From Rachycentron canadum (taxonomy: Eukaryota > Chordata > Actinopteri > Carangiformes > Rachycentridae), in NCBI GenBank assembly GCA_038496675.1, contig CM076659.1, positions 18,429,935 through 18,493,934 on the forward strand: a stretch of 64,000 bases of DNA, read 5' to 3'. Below the pieces are notes generated by a model that was given only the letters and a program-made list of their open reading frames with translations, was not told where the DNA came from and did not search any database. Below are positions 32,661-45,294 of this stretch, piece after piece. Every line of letters starts with the position of its first letter. The first letter of the stretch is position 1. The translations under genes were made by a program, and so were the position numbers.

Positions 32661-35600
32661 TTTTTTGGCCTTTGGTTCACATCCTTTTGTTTGGGTTTTG
32701 TTTTTCCTCTTGTGCTTTTTCATTGTGTAGTTTCCTTTCAGGACTAAATTAATTAGTTTGAAGTGCATGGTCATTTATTGAAATTTACTGCAAATAGAAG
32801 AGTAAGTGTCTGCTACAGCACATTTGTGCATTGCCAAAAAATATCTGCTTCTCTGACCACATATCTCTGCCCCTATGAGCTAGTAATAAACACAAGCAGT
32901 CGCATGTAAATTAAAATTTAATACCAAAGAGAAATTATTCTGCCTCCTCAATCTTTAATGTAACTTGCTATTAACCTTTTCCAATGAAAGCCTATATGAC
33001 TTTGTTCTTACTCAATAACTTGCAAGTGTTTGCATGCCTCTATTTTTCCCCTTTCCATTATTTTCATTATTATCACTGCTCCTGGTATTTTTTGATTTAA
33101 CTCAATGTATTGATCTAATTATCAGTTACACACTGAGCTCTTAATATTGGGATGCATGTTTCGATCTTCTGCTGTTATAAATGATGCTTCAGAGACACAA
33201 GTTGCAAAACGGCAGTGATGTACGGTGCTCTAGTGCCTTCGGTGAATCCTCATTCAGCCTGAGTGTTAATCTCCCCGTGATAGAAGAGGCATGTTGATGG
33301 GATATTCTGAGTAATGTATAAAAATGTATTGACTGGATTACTAAATGATGACCATGAGGCTGTAAGTGGTGTCTTTTTCCTCTGATGACTTCAAATCGGA
33401 TTCATGGATATTTTACTTACTTTTCAGTGACCCCACTGAAAAGTTTAACTCACGCTGATTCCAGGAGTGTGTGTATTCATATCTGGCTTAGTTATGAGTC
33501 TAAGAAAATGAGGTATGGGGTGAACAGGAAGTGATTTATTTCCCATTCTCTGTGTATCCCACACTATAGATGATTGCCTATAATTGCAAATAAATCTGAC
33601 CAATCAATGTTGATTTTCTTGACTGTTGCTCAGTTGTCTTTCTCTATCCCAAATCTGTATCAGTAACTTGCTAACTAACCACTTGCTTTAACGGGTTGTG
33701 TATGTATTTGTATTTGTGTATTTGATAAATGTATATATGTATTTGAGCTCATTCAGCTGTTAATCTCCCTTTGCTGTTAAACCGAGAAAGAAAGTTTAGT
33801 TCTCCTGCTGCTGACTCTTATTACAGAGGTTGATGGTAGCTGACTACATTTGTTTGTTTTTTTTTTCAAACACTTAATCGTAATACATGGACTTCACATT
33901 GAGACAAGGCTACTGTTTAAGAACAAACTTGTTTCGCAACAGTTTCCTGCAGCGTCCGGTGTCCTCTCATCACCCTGCTTGGTCTTCACTTTCTGTCAGC
34001 CTGTATCCTTCCTCTAAACTTATTCTGGAGAAACAAAGCGAATCACCCCCTGTGCTGCACGTACGTTCTCACACAGAGGCTCACTAAATACTATACTGCA
34101 GAGACCTAAAAAAAAATTAATCAAACAAGCAGTGTCTGTTATTTAGTCTGTTCTAATTTATATTCAGACTAAAAAGCCTTGAGTAAGCTTTTTACAAGTC
34201 TTTTTACAAGTTGTAAACAAACTGAAATATTTTAATGTCAAATTAACATGTAATAATACAAACGAGTTAGATGAATACACAGTTTTAAAACTGTAATCCC
34301 AAAGCTGAGTTACTTTCACTAACTTTTAGTTAACCTTAACAAATAAATGTCTATTTATACTCAGACTGAGACTCATTTATATGAGTCTCAGTCTTTATCC
34401 ATGAGAGGGGGTTGGAAGCAATTTCCAAACACAAAAACTCTCATTTATTGGCTCAGTCCTTTAAATGAGTTTAAATGATTGTGTTTGAGTTTAGATGCTT
34501 CACTCTCTGCGGTTGAACATCTTTGTTTTAGGTGATGTTACTGCTCATGGTGGTACTCCTATGAAACAGAGAAACATATATATCTTTACAGAGCAACTAA
34601 ATACCGCACTGAGTTCAATGTCAGTCGTGAGCTGGGAGGAGAGTTTGGGGTCACTGGGCACTAAATTCAACATTGTCTCAATAACATCAGAACCCAACTT
34701 TGAGGCATTTTCACTTTTTGGCTTTAGCTGTACTGGAAAACGACAGAAAACATTTTTTTTTCATCATTCAAATAACACTGAAACAGTTGAGATACAGCTT
34801 GACTCAGGATCCAAATCCATATTTGTCACAAATACCGTAATGTCCTAGTGTACAACAACATCCTGTGTCTCACTTCCACACATCAGTTATTAGTGTGATG
34901 ACAAGTCCAATGGGGGCATTTTTCCAAAAAGGGCATTTTTTAAAAAAGCATTTCCTCCTTCAAGGCTCAGCATCTTACCCCTCCCCTTTTATCAGCAACA
35001 GGAAGTGCTTACACAATAACTTCTGGGGTCTGTTAATGAGGGGGTCATGATTAGTGAGTGGACACGCCCTTCCTGTCATTCACATCTGCTGCTGACTTCA
35101 AGTCTATCTCAATTTCTGTCTCACTTTGTTTCTGTCTCTGTCACACTTTGTCTTTCTCTTTGTTGTTCTGCTTAAATTTGGTTGAATCTCTCAAGGTGAA
35201 AACTGCATCATGTTTTTCACCCCAGTCTATTTCTATCTCCTGTATATTATTCCTCCTCTTTCCTTTTCTCACCTTTTCATCTTCACCTCTCTTCTTTTTC
35301 ATCCCTGTCACTCTCTCTACCTCACCTTGTAAGGTGCTAAATCTGCTTTTTAAGATGGTGTGAAGGATAAACAGGTTAACATAGCCTGTTTGTTAGTTGC
35401 AAATCCTTACTTTTAAATTAGTATAAGGTATTGACTGACATATGGAAAGTGACAGATGTCTTGAGGATGTTTGAGAAGATGTGGTGGAAATTAACAGTTG
35501 AGGTTTGTATTTATATACCTGTCATTCTTATTTATGCAGATAGTTGTGAGTTTTGATCACTTTGTAAGTTTTCATCTCAAGTGCGAGTATCACGCGCACA

Positions 35601-36499
35601 AATCTCACACACAGGATTATACAAAGTTATTTACGACATCATTTATCAAAGGCATCTTTCAGAGGTATGAAGAATAAATAACATCCAGGAATATCTGTAA
35701 TTACATCTGTACATTGTCCGCAGGGTAGAGAGTATGTGAGTGTGACGGAGGAGCAGAAACAGACAGACGCAGAGATACAGTTGTCATTCTCCGGGATGTT
35801 TTGTGACTGGCAGACAAGTCTGACCTAGTTTCAATGTACCAAAGGCTAAAAGCACAGAAACAAGTCAACAAGACTTCATAATCCTGGCGGTTGCTGAAGG
35901 GTCGGTGAAGTTCATGCACAAGTCTTGTTGTGTGTCCTGTGTTTTAGAGACAGAAATGTGATTCCTCCGTGACAAAATCAGTCAAAGGACCAGGGATCAG
36001 TCCCTCCTTTACTTCATCTATGATTGTACGGAAATCGTGCATCGTTTTTTTACACTTTATGGTGAATGTGTCTTTAACAAACGAAGGAGGAAGATCATTT
36101 CAATTTGTTGGTCCACTGTAACTTTACATCACTGGCAGAAGGTGTAATGTCAATATTCACCTCTGCATTTAGTTTTTTAGTCATTTAAATGTATGACTAG
36201 GTTGTATATTGGAGTGATGGCATCAGTCAATCAAGTCAGTCAGAAATGAAAGATTGGGGGGCATCATCTTCCTGTGCCAGACCCAGAAAAATCGCATCAA
36301 GCCTTAACTAAGTGACATATATAAATTACAGAAATAAGAACAAGCAAACTCTTCAGTCTCTACTGATTGAACAGAGCAAAATAACAACTTCTTTGTTCTT
36401 TAACTTGATAAGATAAGATGAGGTGTATTTTAGTCCCACCAGCACAGAAGGAAAAGGATGAATGATGTGTCAGTTGTTGAGTCTGTCCATCTGTCCCTC
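32661..36499. other. Upstream non-coding DNA, no gene seen
   Basis: AT-rich and without exon-like sequence. Two AACAGGAAGTG words (33523 and 34997) lie here, 3.4 and 4.9 kb upstream of the cdh5 ATG. Confidence 0.55.
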
Positions 36500-36529
36500 C
36501 GCCTGTCCAACACTTTGCTCAAGAGCAAA

Positions 36530-37010
36530 ATATCTCAATAAGAGCTGGGCAGATTGCCATCATATGACATTTGTGAATGTTCACTGTCTCCAGAGGCTGA
36601 TTACTGAAAATCTTGCCAATGACAACCTGAACCTAAATCTATCAAAACACTGAGGCAGAAATGTCCAGCTTTGCACAAAACACCGCACAAGGTTATGTAA
36701 ACTACTGAGAACATTCATGCTCCCCATGGGATGAACTTTCTGGATGCTCCATTACTCTCAAGGCAAACTCTTCCACTCTCAGACCACAAGAGATATCTAC
36801 TGGCTGGATTGCCATTATATTTGCTCAGGCTATTCAAGATCCCCAGAGGATTAGCCATGTTGAAACTGATGATCACATGACCTTTTTTTTGCAGCACCAC
36901 CTTCACCTGAAAACGTCTGCTTCTACTTGATGATTGAGGCTGCATAATGGAATATGCTAGCTGCCATGACATTTGCTAATACTCTCCAGAGGAAGACCCT
37001 GTCAAAATTT
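36530..37010 (+). repeat. Dispersed fish repeat, several diverged internal units
   Basis: Three diverged units with GATTGCCAT, CCCCAGAGGATTAGCCATG or CTCCAGAGGAAGACCCTGT, and TGATCACATGACC. Same family as 31.7 and 49.2 kb. Confidence 0.5.
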
Positions 37011-38361
37011 GATGATTTTTTTTCCCAACAAGCTATCCCGGGGTCAAATTTGCAATTTATCCCTGCAATGGCAAGGCTCCAGGAATAACAAAATCAAGAC
37101 TATGATGTTCTTTCTGTCCAACATTTTCTTATGAACACACCACCCCCTGTGAGCAGCACAGGAACTTCAGTCTTTAAATCTTCTTACATAAAAACCTGTC
37201 TCAACATGGTGTCTTTGACACAGTTTAGCTTACTTTACTCTACTTTTACTACCACAAAATCAAAGAGTTTGTTTATTTGTGTGTGTGTGGCACAGGATGT
37301 GATTTCACAGCCTCAAATCTGTGATGTTTGACAGCTGAATAGTGTGGTGTGTGTCTGTTGTTGAGATTAAAACAGGTTTAATCACAGAGCAGCTTCTAAC
37401 AATCTGTCTGCCAGCAAGTCACACCAGGAACCCCTACACACATGCGCACATACAAACACACACACACTTGGTGTCCTCACTGAAACTCTATCACAGTGTG
37501 TTCTCGCTCTGATTGGTGGTAAAGCACTTTCTAGTTAAATCTATTTTTCTTTCACAATCAGACAAATCAGGTTTTATTGCTGTGAACCTGTTATGAATGA
37601 TGTTGGCCAGCTTTAAAACTGACAGTAATGACCAACAGTCATCTGAAAATAATTTAAAGCCTAGCGTGTTATCCACAGTGATTCTGGCTCAGCTGTCAGC
37701 CCCTGTCTGCGCTGAAGGCAAAATTTCCAGCTACAGCACCTCAAATACTGAAAATTTTAAAAGGACCCTGACTATGGGAAAAGAGATTTTCTTGTCCATA
37801 CAGATCACATTGAAAGATCTGAACATGAATGATCATACAAGTCCTGTATTGTTAAAGTTAGGCTGATTATTTCTCAAAAATCTGTTCTTTTGTTAAAGCC
37901 GTCATTTTCAACACCACAACCTCAGGAGGTTCAAATTGGCTCTCATTAATAAATAAATGTTAAACTGTCCAAAAGATCAGCTGACAGCATTTGAAAGCTT
38001 TGAATGCCACATATTGACCTGAGGTGAGGCTGTGGACTAATCAGTTAATAATAAATTAAACAATAATGTTTTGATGCTGCATCTGATATATTTCAATCTT
38101 ATTTTGTGGCTCTCCACATGTCCCCGATCCACTCCTTGAGATTCGATTTAAAAATTATTAATATGGAAAAATAAAACTGCAAAAACAAGGTGATGTTCAG
38201 GATACTATGTAAAACAGAGAATACAGGTCAGACAATGAAAATAAAACCGTAACTGGGTCTTTCAGTTGTAATCATTGACTTCAGCTGAGCTAACATCGCC
38301 ACAGCTGGACAGCTTGTCAACTACTCTGACATATAACTGAATGAATGGCTTTAATCACAAA

Positions 38362-38363
<2 letters not shown>

Positions 38364-38399
<36 letters not shown>
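38364..38399. repeat. (TG)n microsatellite
   Basis: 18 TG units followed by interrupted CGTG/TATG units to about 38430. Confidence 0.95.
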
Positions 38400-38404
<5 letters not shown>

Positions 38405-39004
38405 GCGTGAGTGTATGTGTGTGTGTGTCTGTGTGAAGTCTCCCAGATGGCACCCAAAGGATTTTCCCTGATAGTTCCCTCTCCAGGAATTAGACCACTG
38501 GGTTTAGTTGCATCAACAGCTTTCAACGTAACAACCAAATCAAATCACCTCTGTCACTCGGATCCTGGATCCAGACCAACAGAGAAAATTCATCCCGACC
38601 AAATCTCATGGTGGACAAAATAAGAGAAAGACCCCCAGGAGAAGTACAGCACAAACTACAGCCTCAGAAATGATATGAATGCACTCTTGCATTAAAATCT
38701 TATTGTGAGGTATCATTGTGTCCCCTATATCTGCTGTTTGCCATAAATTGTTGAAGAAAGAGTTTAAATTAAATAAATTGTATATGTATTGCTGGGGAGT
38801 CTTCAGCTGACAAAATGACACCACTCAACTGACAAGATCTTCTCTATTTTGGAAATATTAAATGTGCATCATCAATACTTTATAACCTCAGCAACTTGAC
38901 ATCTAGTTGACAGACAAAAGAAGAAAAAAATGTTTGTTATGTTAAGCTCGTCAAAGTGAACAGCTGAAGACCTCCTGGTGGATTTCATCTGCTTTTAATT
39001 CTTT

Positions 39005-39420
39005 TTTTCCCCCCACTACGCTATCCACAGATCACCCCGTATCGTCTTAATGGTCACAGCCGTCTGTCTTCAGGAATGACAGTCCAGCCTCTGGGGGGTA
39101 ACAGCGCTCAATTACAGCATTCAATTCTACACCGAGCTGTCCAAGATCATTGTCATAACATATGTGAACAGTGACAGGGGCCGACAGCCTGTCCTTATAG
39201 GGGTTATAACCATCATTTCAAGTTATTTCTGTACCTTCTTCAAGACAGTTTGACCGGTATTCATGAGCGCTTCACCCTGGAGTGACTGGAAAAGTAGCCT
39301 GGAGTGTTCTCAAGGGATCTGGGTTACATTTTGTGGATACGCTGCTGTACAATCAGAGGGGACAGTGTATTCACCCTCCCATTTGAATATGACGAACAGT
39401 GAGGCTGTGTAAATTTCTTC
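39005..39420. other. Non-repetitive segment, possible conserved non-coding element
   Basis: About 400 bases of complex sequence with no repeat signature and no open frame of note, unlike its microsatellite-rich surroundings. Conservation cannot be tested here. Confidence 0.2.
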
Positions 39421-39817
39421 TTTGGTTTAGCACCTGCTCACATATTTGTTATCTAGGCACACACACAAATGCACATAACACACCTGTACAATCAGCATGT
39501 CTCTTACAAGACCCCCAACTCTAAGATAAAAACATGAAAACTTACCACAAAGATGGAGAATCCAAGCAGATGTGTAACAGGCGATCAGACCTTTGTTTTG
39601 GTACAAAATGAAGTCCAAATCCTTCAAGGTGTTACTCAGTCAGACTGTAGCCTACTGATTTGGCAGGCTGTGGTAGAAATCAGTGGCTGGTAGGTGGTCG
39701 TATGCTCAGCAGAGGGTAAAGCCACCTACTGATTCAGCTATGCCTCTTCTTCACCCTTACGCTCTCTCCTTTTTTGTCAGCTGGACAGCAGCAGGTGTCG
39801 TTACACAGACAAGGATA

Positions 39818-39854
<37 letters not shown>

Positions 39855-39857
39855 CTC
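39818..39857. repeat. (CT)n microsatellite
   Basis: About 18 CT units, slightly interrupted. Confidence 0.9.
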
Positions 39858-40607
39858 AGTTTAATTTTCACCAGGTTTCTGTACAAATCCTTTTCTGGAC
39901 TGTGGACCAGACAAAAAAGTCTGTGACAATGATGTACCAGGTGATGTCTCTTGAATGAGAATGTATCCCAGAGCTGGATTTCCAAAGACTCAAAGACAGA
40001 CAGTGAATAAAACTGAAGAAATTTCACTATTCTCTTCCTTTATATAGTTTTTCTCAAAGAGGTAAAACCTCAGATTGTGGAGGTTTTACCCCAAACATTA
40101 GTTTTTTCCTCCTCAGGTTGTCGAGGGGTTTCCTCAGGTGAGACTCCAACAGGTTTTCGCTCTTTTTCGTCCCGTCACCTCTGATGTGGTTTTTCTCATC
40201 CAGTGGTCGAGTGTTGAACCGCAACTGTGCAACTGCAGCCCTCTCTCACACAGGTCACTGCCCACTTCCTCTTCCTGTTATTGTTGTCAGTCTTCTTCAC
40301 TGGTGCTCCCTGTCACCACTCCTTTTCCTGCCCTGTTGGGTAAAACAGAGAGAGGCAGAGGTACTGAGAAGTATGGGGTCGGTGGAAAGCCGGAAAAAAG
40401 AAAGAGGCAGAGAGGCAGGGAGGGAGTGCATATGTCAAAACAGCTCAAAGACGCTCGGAGAGGCAGAGAAAGCAGCCGGCTCATGTTCATGAAGCAGATG
40501 GAGTGAGTGTGTGAGGGAGAAGAAGGGAGGGAGGGTGGTGGAGAGTAAGGTGAGAGAGGCGTTACTTCTCAGTCCTTCTCAGTGAGAGGAAAAGAGATGG
40601 AGAGTGT

Positions 40608-40892
40608 GTGGGGGGGGGGGGGGAGAGATTTATTATTCATGTGTGTGAGATAAGGATTAAGTTAAACAGGTTATTGGGGATAATCCTCTGAGATTTCCCC
40701 ACATGAGGCTAGTAAATATTTCAGAGGGCTGACTTTGGTGGGTGAGTGTGTGTGTGTGAGTGTATCTGACAGAGAGATCTTGTCTAAGCCGGTAAATGAG
40801 ACGAGAGGGGCGCCCCGCCACACACACAGTCTCTCTCACACACACCCACACAAACACACTTCATCCATTTCACCCCCCCCCCCCCCCCCCCT
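40608..40892. repeat. Paired G-run and C-run with TG/CA repeats between
   Basis: A run of about 14 G at 40608-40622 (after TGTGT) and a run of about 17 C near 40874-40891 lie 250 bases apart on the same strand, with short TG and CA repeats between. They could pair or form quadruplex structures; run lengths may be assembly-limited. Confidence 0.7.
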
Positions 40893-43800
40893 TCTTCTTC
40901 TCTTCAATGGGGAAGGGGTCGGTCATCAGTAATTTGCTGAATTGGACAGGAAAACTGGCTGTATGTTTTTACATGAAACCTCTCCTCTGGCAACAGCAAT
41001 CCTGTCTTTCTTTTTCACTTCCCTCCCTCCCTCCTTTCTCTCTCCCTGACTCCCTCCCTCTCTGTCTTTCTTCTCCCTCTCTCTGTTTGCTAATTCTCCT
41101 GTTATTTGCAGTTTCAGTTCAGCTCTACATACAATATTTTCATTAGCGCTACGAGCAGTATTGCCATATATTGGCATAGCAAAAATCAACATTTACTTTG
41201 AATAACCTTGCCTTAGTGCAGTAGATGTGTATGAATAGTCTCTCTCTCGCTCTGCTTCTCTCTCTCTCTCAGTAGTGTGATTGGTCTGAGCCACAGCATT
41301 TTCCTTTTTCCAAAAGGGAATAGATTTTTCATATTGATCTATATCACCTTTTTTGATCAGTCACATCTATGGTGAAGGAAAGGTTTAGGCCACTAAATCT
41401 ACCCGATTAAAGGTAACCTGTGGAGTTATTAGGCTATTACATTTATAGCCTGTAAAGTAATGTTTTTATTTATGGGTCACTTTGAGTGGGAAACAGGACA
41501 AGACAAGCATTTGTCCCATGTCAAAGTTGCACGCTGTGTTCACCCAGTCACTCACCCTGACCTCCTTCAGAAAGTGACGCTTGCCCAGTATGGAGCGCAG
41601 CGGGGGATGTTAATGCACAGTGCTTCATCTGGCCAGAAGAAAAAACATGCACAAGCACATATGTAAAGAAATGTGTAAGTAAATTGTTTCTGTGTGTGTG
41701 TGTCATTTTAATATAAGGCAGTGATAAGGCAGAGACTCATTTTTTTTATCTATCACTTACCATTATTCTAATCACTACTGTTGCTACGACATCATAATTA
41801 ATAGTCTTTATGTGTCTGTGTTTATATTCTGTTTAATAAGTTTTGGACATGTTACTTAAAGTAAACGGTTCTGTGATAATTATTCACTTTTAGATAGCCT
41901 TGTCTATGAATCATCTTCAAATTGAGTAAAATTTTATTGCATTGAGCGCAGATGTGATGTGCATATGTAGAGGAAAGGAGCAAGATAGAGGAATGAAAAA
42001 ACGGAGTTTGTCCTCATGTCAGCTGTCGTGTATAAGAGTGATGGTTGTCCCATGAACAAACAAACAAAACGTCACAAATGTGATGGAAACTCTCCTGTTT
42101 ACACGTCTCTTCTCCTCTACCCCTCTGTGTCTCTCTGTCATTCTGTCTTTTCAAAAATCCTCATGCTCTTGGCCTAGTTTTCTAAAAGACACTTTGGCAC
42201 TAAAAATTGCATCCTCGCTCCACTCATGACATGTAAGGAAACGGGTGATATTCCCCCACTGGTGGTTTGACTGGAAGAGGACCGCTGGGAGCCCAACATC
42301 AAGAACTGGAGGACTGACAGAGAGACAGAGAAAAAGAAAGAGAGAGAGAGAGAGGCAAATGTCTAACATGACAGTTTTTTCTTTTTACCCAGTGCTATAT
42401 CTGCCTCTTTCATCACTAACAACTACAACACTTCTGCCATAAACATATTCACAGAGCAGACAAACTCAAATAAAGTACCCAAATTACCGCAGCAAACACT
42501 GCTTCAAAGGGTCGTATTGGGTTGAAGGAATCCACAAACCATATTACTGACTAGTTTTAAAGCTAATAAATGCTGCTAACTAGCATTCAAGCCAGTAAAA
42601 CCCATCAGTGCATCAGTGCCAAAGTCCTTTTCCACAAGCTTTACCCCATAATTAATAAAGCAGTCAATTTGTTAGATGTGTTATAGAATAAAATAATATT
42701 ATAATATATAATGAGGGCGACTGAACAGACCCACTTTTATTTGGAGTGGGTGGCTCGGATTTAATTGGACAGTGGTTAATGAAAAGTTATATAGTTAAAT
42801 ACTGAATGAAAAAAATGCTATTTCAATTTGTTGCAATGGTATTAAACAAATAAACGAGGAGCTGTTTTTTTCAGTCAAGTCCTGACTGATTTAAACTGGA
42901 ATGGTATATGAGTACAAACTGTGTGTGGTGGAGTTACAGAGGCACGACCGGTTTGAAGACCAGCAGTAAAACAGTGCTTACTCCTGTTTGTTGTAGTGAA
43001 AACTTTTCCCTCAGTGATTTTATTATCTCGATGTTTTTTGGACATTGGCCTCAAAACTTGAGGAGAGCAGACAGGCAATTTCCTCCAGTGTTAAATTTTG
43101 TCCTCCTCAACCTTTTGTCACAATTAGCTACCACCATGCTACCTTTTGTTGCAGCAGTTACCATTATCCACATTATTATCTGCAAGCACTAGGCTGCATA
43201 TACTTTGTACTACTGTAATTAAAAGAGCAACAGACTGTAGTGGTGTAATTTGACCGTCTTCCCTATCTTTATCCAGTGTAGTGGTATTATGTCTAATATT
43301 AACACAGAGCTTTAAACAGACATGTAATTGGAGAGTGACTTGCTGATAAACCTACTGATTAAAGGACCACGTCGCAGGTTTACTCTATCAATCAATTTCC
43401 CATAGACTGAGTGAGCCACCATTGTACAGCATTTATCAATAATAGTCATCTGTTTCTTCCTTCCAAAATCCCTTCATGTGATGTGACACTCATGGGACAA
43501 GAAATAGCAAGAGAAGCTGCAGTTTCCTTGTTTTAAAATCTTACTTTCACTCAATGTTATCAAAATCTCACAGTCTTATCTGGAAAAGAGAGTGATTACA
43601 GGTCTTGGGGCTGAAATGAGTCTTTCTTGCTGCCATTTGACCAGTGCTTGCATCATCAGGTGTAAGATTTTTTTGTGGTGAACAGGGCCTGCCTACAAGA
43701 TACAGAGAATATTGACAAGTGCAGTGGAGTATAAAGGCATGTCATAATATGACAAAGGCATAGAGATAAGACTGAAGAAGTGTGAGGTGGTTCCTTGTGT

Positions 43801-44663
43801 GATAAGCAGAGGCACTGAAATCCTCCATTTGTCCTTGGTAAATCATTTGATTTAAAGCACAATATTGCTGTTTGTACACTATTTCACATATGAAAGGAAC
43901 ATGAACCTTAACATCCAAATGAAAGGTTGATAAAGTTAAACAATTTAATCATACAAATCAAAAGACAGGCAAAAAATATTTTTATATTTAAAAAAATAGA
44001 GATAAAGGTGACCAGATTCTACTTCATGAATCCAAGGTTAGTCTCATTATTACAAGAAGCCAGATGGGTAAAAGGGATTGTAAAATATTTCACCTTGAAG
44101 CCACAAGCATTTAACATGCATTTGATCCAAAATCTAAAAATTATTTTCTCAAAGATTACACTTTCTACTCACAAGACTTAGCTAAAATCGTACATAAATA
44201 GACAAAAGCAGCTTTACTTGAGAATACTGTACACCCACCTCATACAGTATCATGCCTGAGAACAATGTTTCAATGCCTATTACTGCACGAGCCAATCACT
44301 CAGTAAATTCAGCGTGTACTTTCAGTCACAATTCATTAGTCGCGCTGCAACACATTTGTTTATCGCCTAACCACCACATAAAAGGCTGGTAGACGAGCTT
44401 TATGTAAATGTCAGTCAGTAAATTTCAGCATAGTGATCAAAATGGTTCAGTGGTTTTACAGACTTCCTCACTGTGTTGTTGCATCAGAAGTAGCATTCAC
44501 TTCCAGCAAGAAGCCATTTTTTTTTCTTTTTTTTTTTTCAATTTTACCTCAGTCTCAGAAGCTGTTATGCATTTGGGTCAAACATACGAGGATTATATAT
44601 CCAATTTAAAATATATATTTTAAACTTGAGCCAATGTATCAAAATATCCAAAATTTACATATA

Positions 44664-44697
44664 TTCATTTGGCAGACACTTTTATCCAAAGCGAGGG
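44664..44697 (+). repeat. Fish repeat fragment (TTTGGCAGACACTTTTATCC)
   Basis: Matches the widespread fish word TTTGGCAGACGCTTTTATCCAAAGCGA with two or three changes. A reverse-oriented relative lies at 52908-52955. Confidence 0.6.
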
Positions 44698-44800
44698 ACA
44701 TCACTAAAGCTTTGGTGCAGCAGGAAACATTGGCGAGTACTACATCTATTCTACACTACTATTAGTGCTACATTACATGCAGAGAGAAGCTTACCAAAGT

Positions 44801-44932
44801 GCTTCCCCCCACAGTCCAAAGACATATATGTTTAGGTTATGTTCTGTACAGCCCTGCAATAGACTGGTGTACCCCGGCCACACCCAATGTCAGCTGGGAT
44901 TGGTGGGTAAGCGGTATAGATAATGGATGGTT
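44801..44932 (+). mobile_element. SINE-like fish repeat, 3' fragment
   Basis: Shares CCACAGTCCAAAGACAT, AATAGACTGGTG, CAATGTCAGCTGGGATTGG and AGATAATGGATGG with the copy at 31331-31630; internal deletions. Confidence 0.65.
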
Positions 44933-45294
44933 CATGTTGGAGAGACTGAATGGCAGGGTTGACGAGGAGTTCAGTCTTAGAGATGGTTTAGTTGGAGGTT
45001 GCGTTCCTTCTTCCATGTGGGTAGATTAAGATCTGCACAGACTCTGAGGTCATCTGGCAAGAACAACAGGTAAACTTGGATGTCATCTGCATAGCAGTGA
45101 TACGAAAAGCCATGCAAGTGGATAATTAGAGCCATGGAGGTGGTGTATATTGCAAAGAGAAGGGGTCCCAGGGGTCCCGATCCTTTGGGCACTCCAGTGG
45201 AAAGGAGATGGGATAAGGATGTTTCTCCTTGCCATGACCCACTGAAGGAGCACCCAGTGTAATTATCATGTCTGCGATTTGTAGTTTCAATCAT
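44933..45294 (-). mobile_element. LINE reverse transcriptase fragment (L2/CR1-like)
   Basis: The minus-strand translation contains STGVPKGS, then (after a small disruption) LGPLLFAIYTTSM, HGFSYHCYADDIQVYL, PDDLRVCADLN and the damaged WKKERNLQLN. These are the order and spacing of reverse-transcriptase palm motifs, with YADD as the catalytic box, in fish L2-type LINEs. An extra residue (GSGPLG instead of GSxLG) and later stops make it inactive. Confidence 0.85.

Noticed and set aside
40138..40506. Open frames of 102-122 codons on the + strand
   Set aside because: GA-rich low-complexity second half and no recognisable domain.
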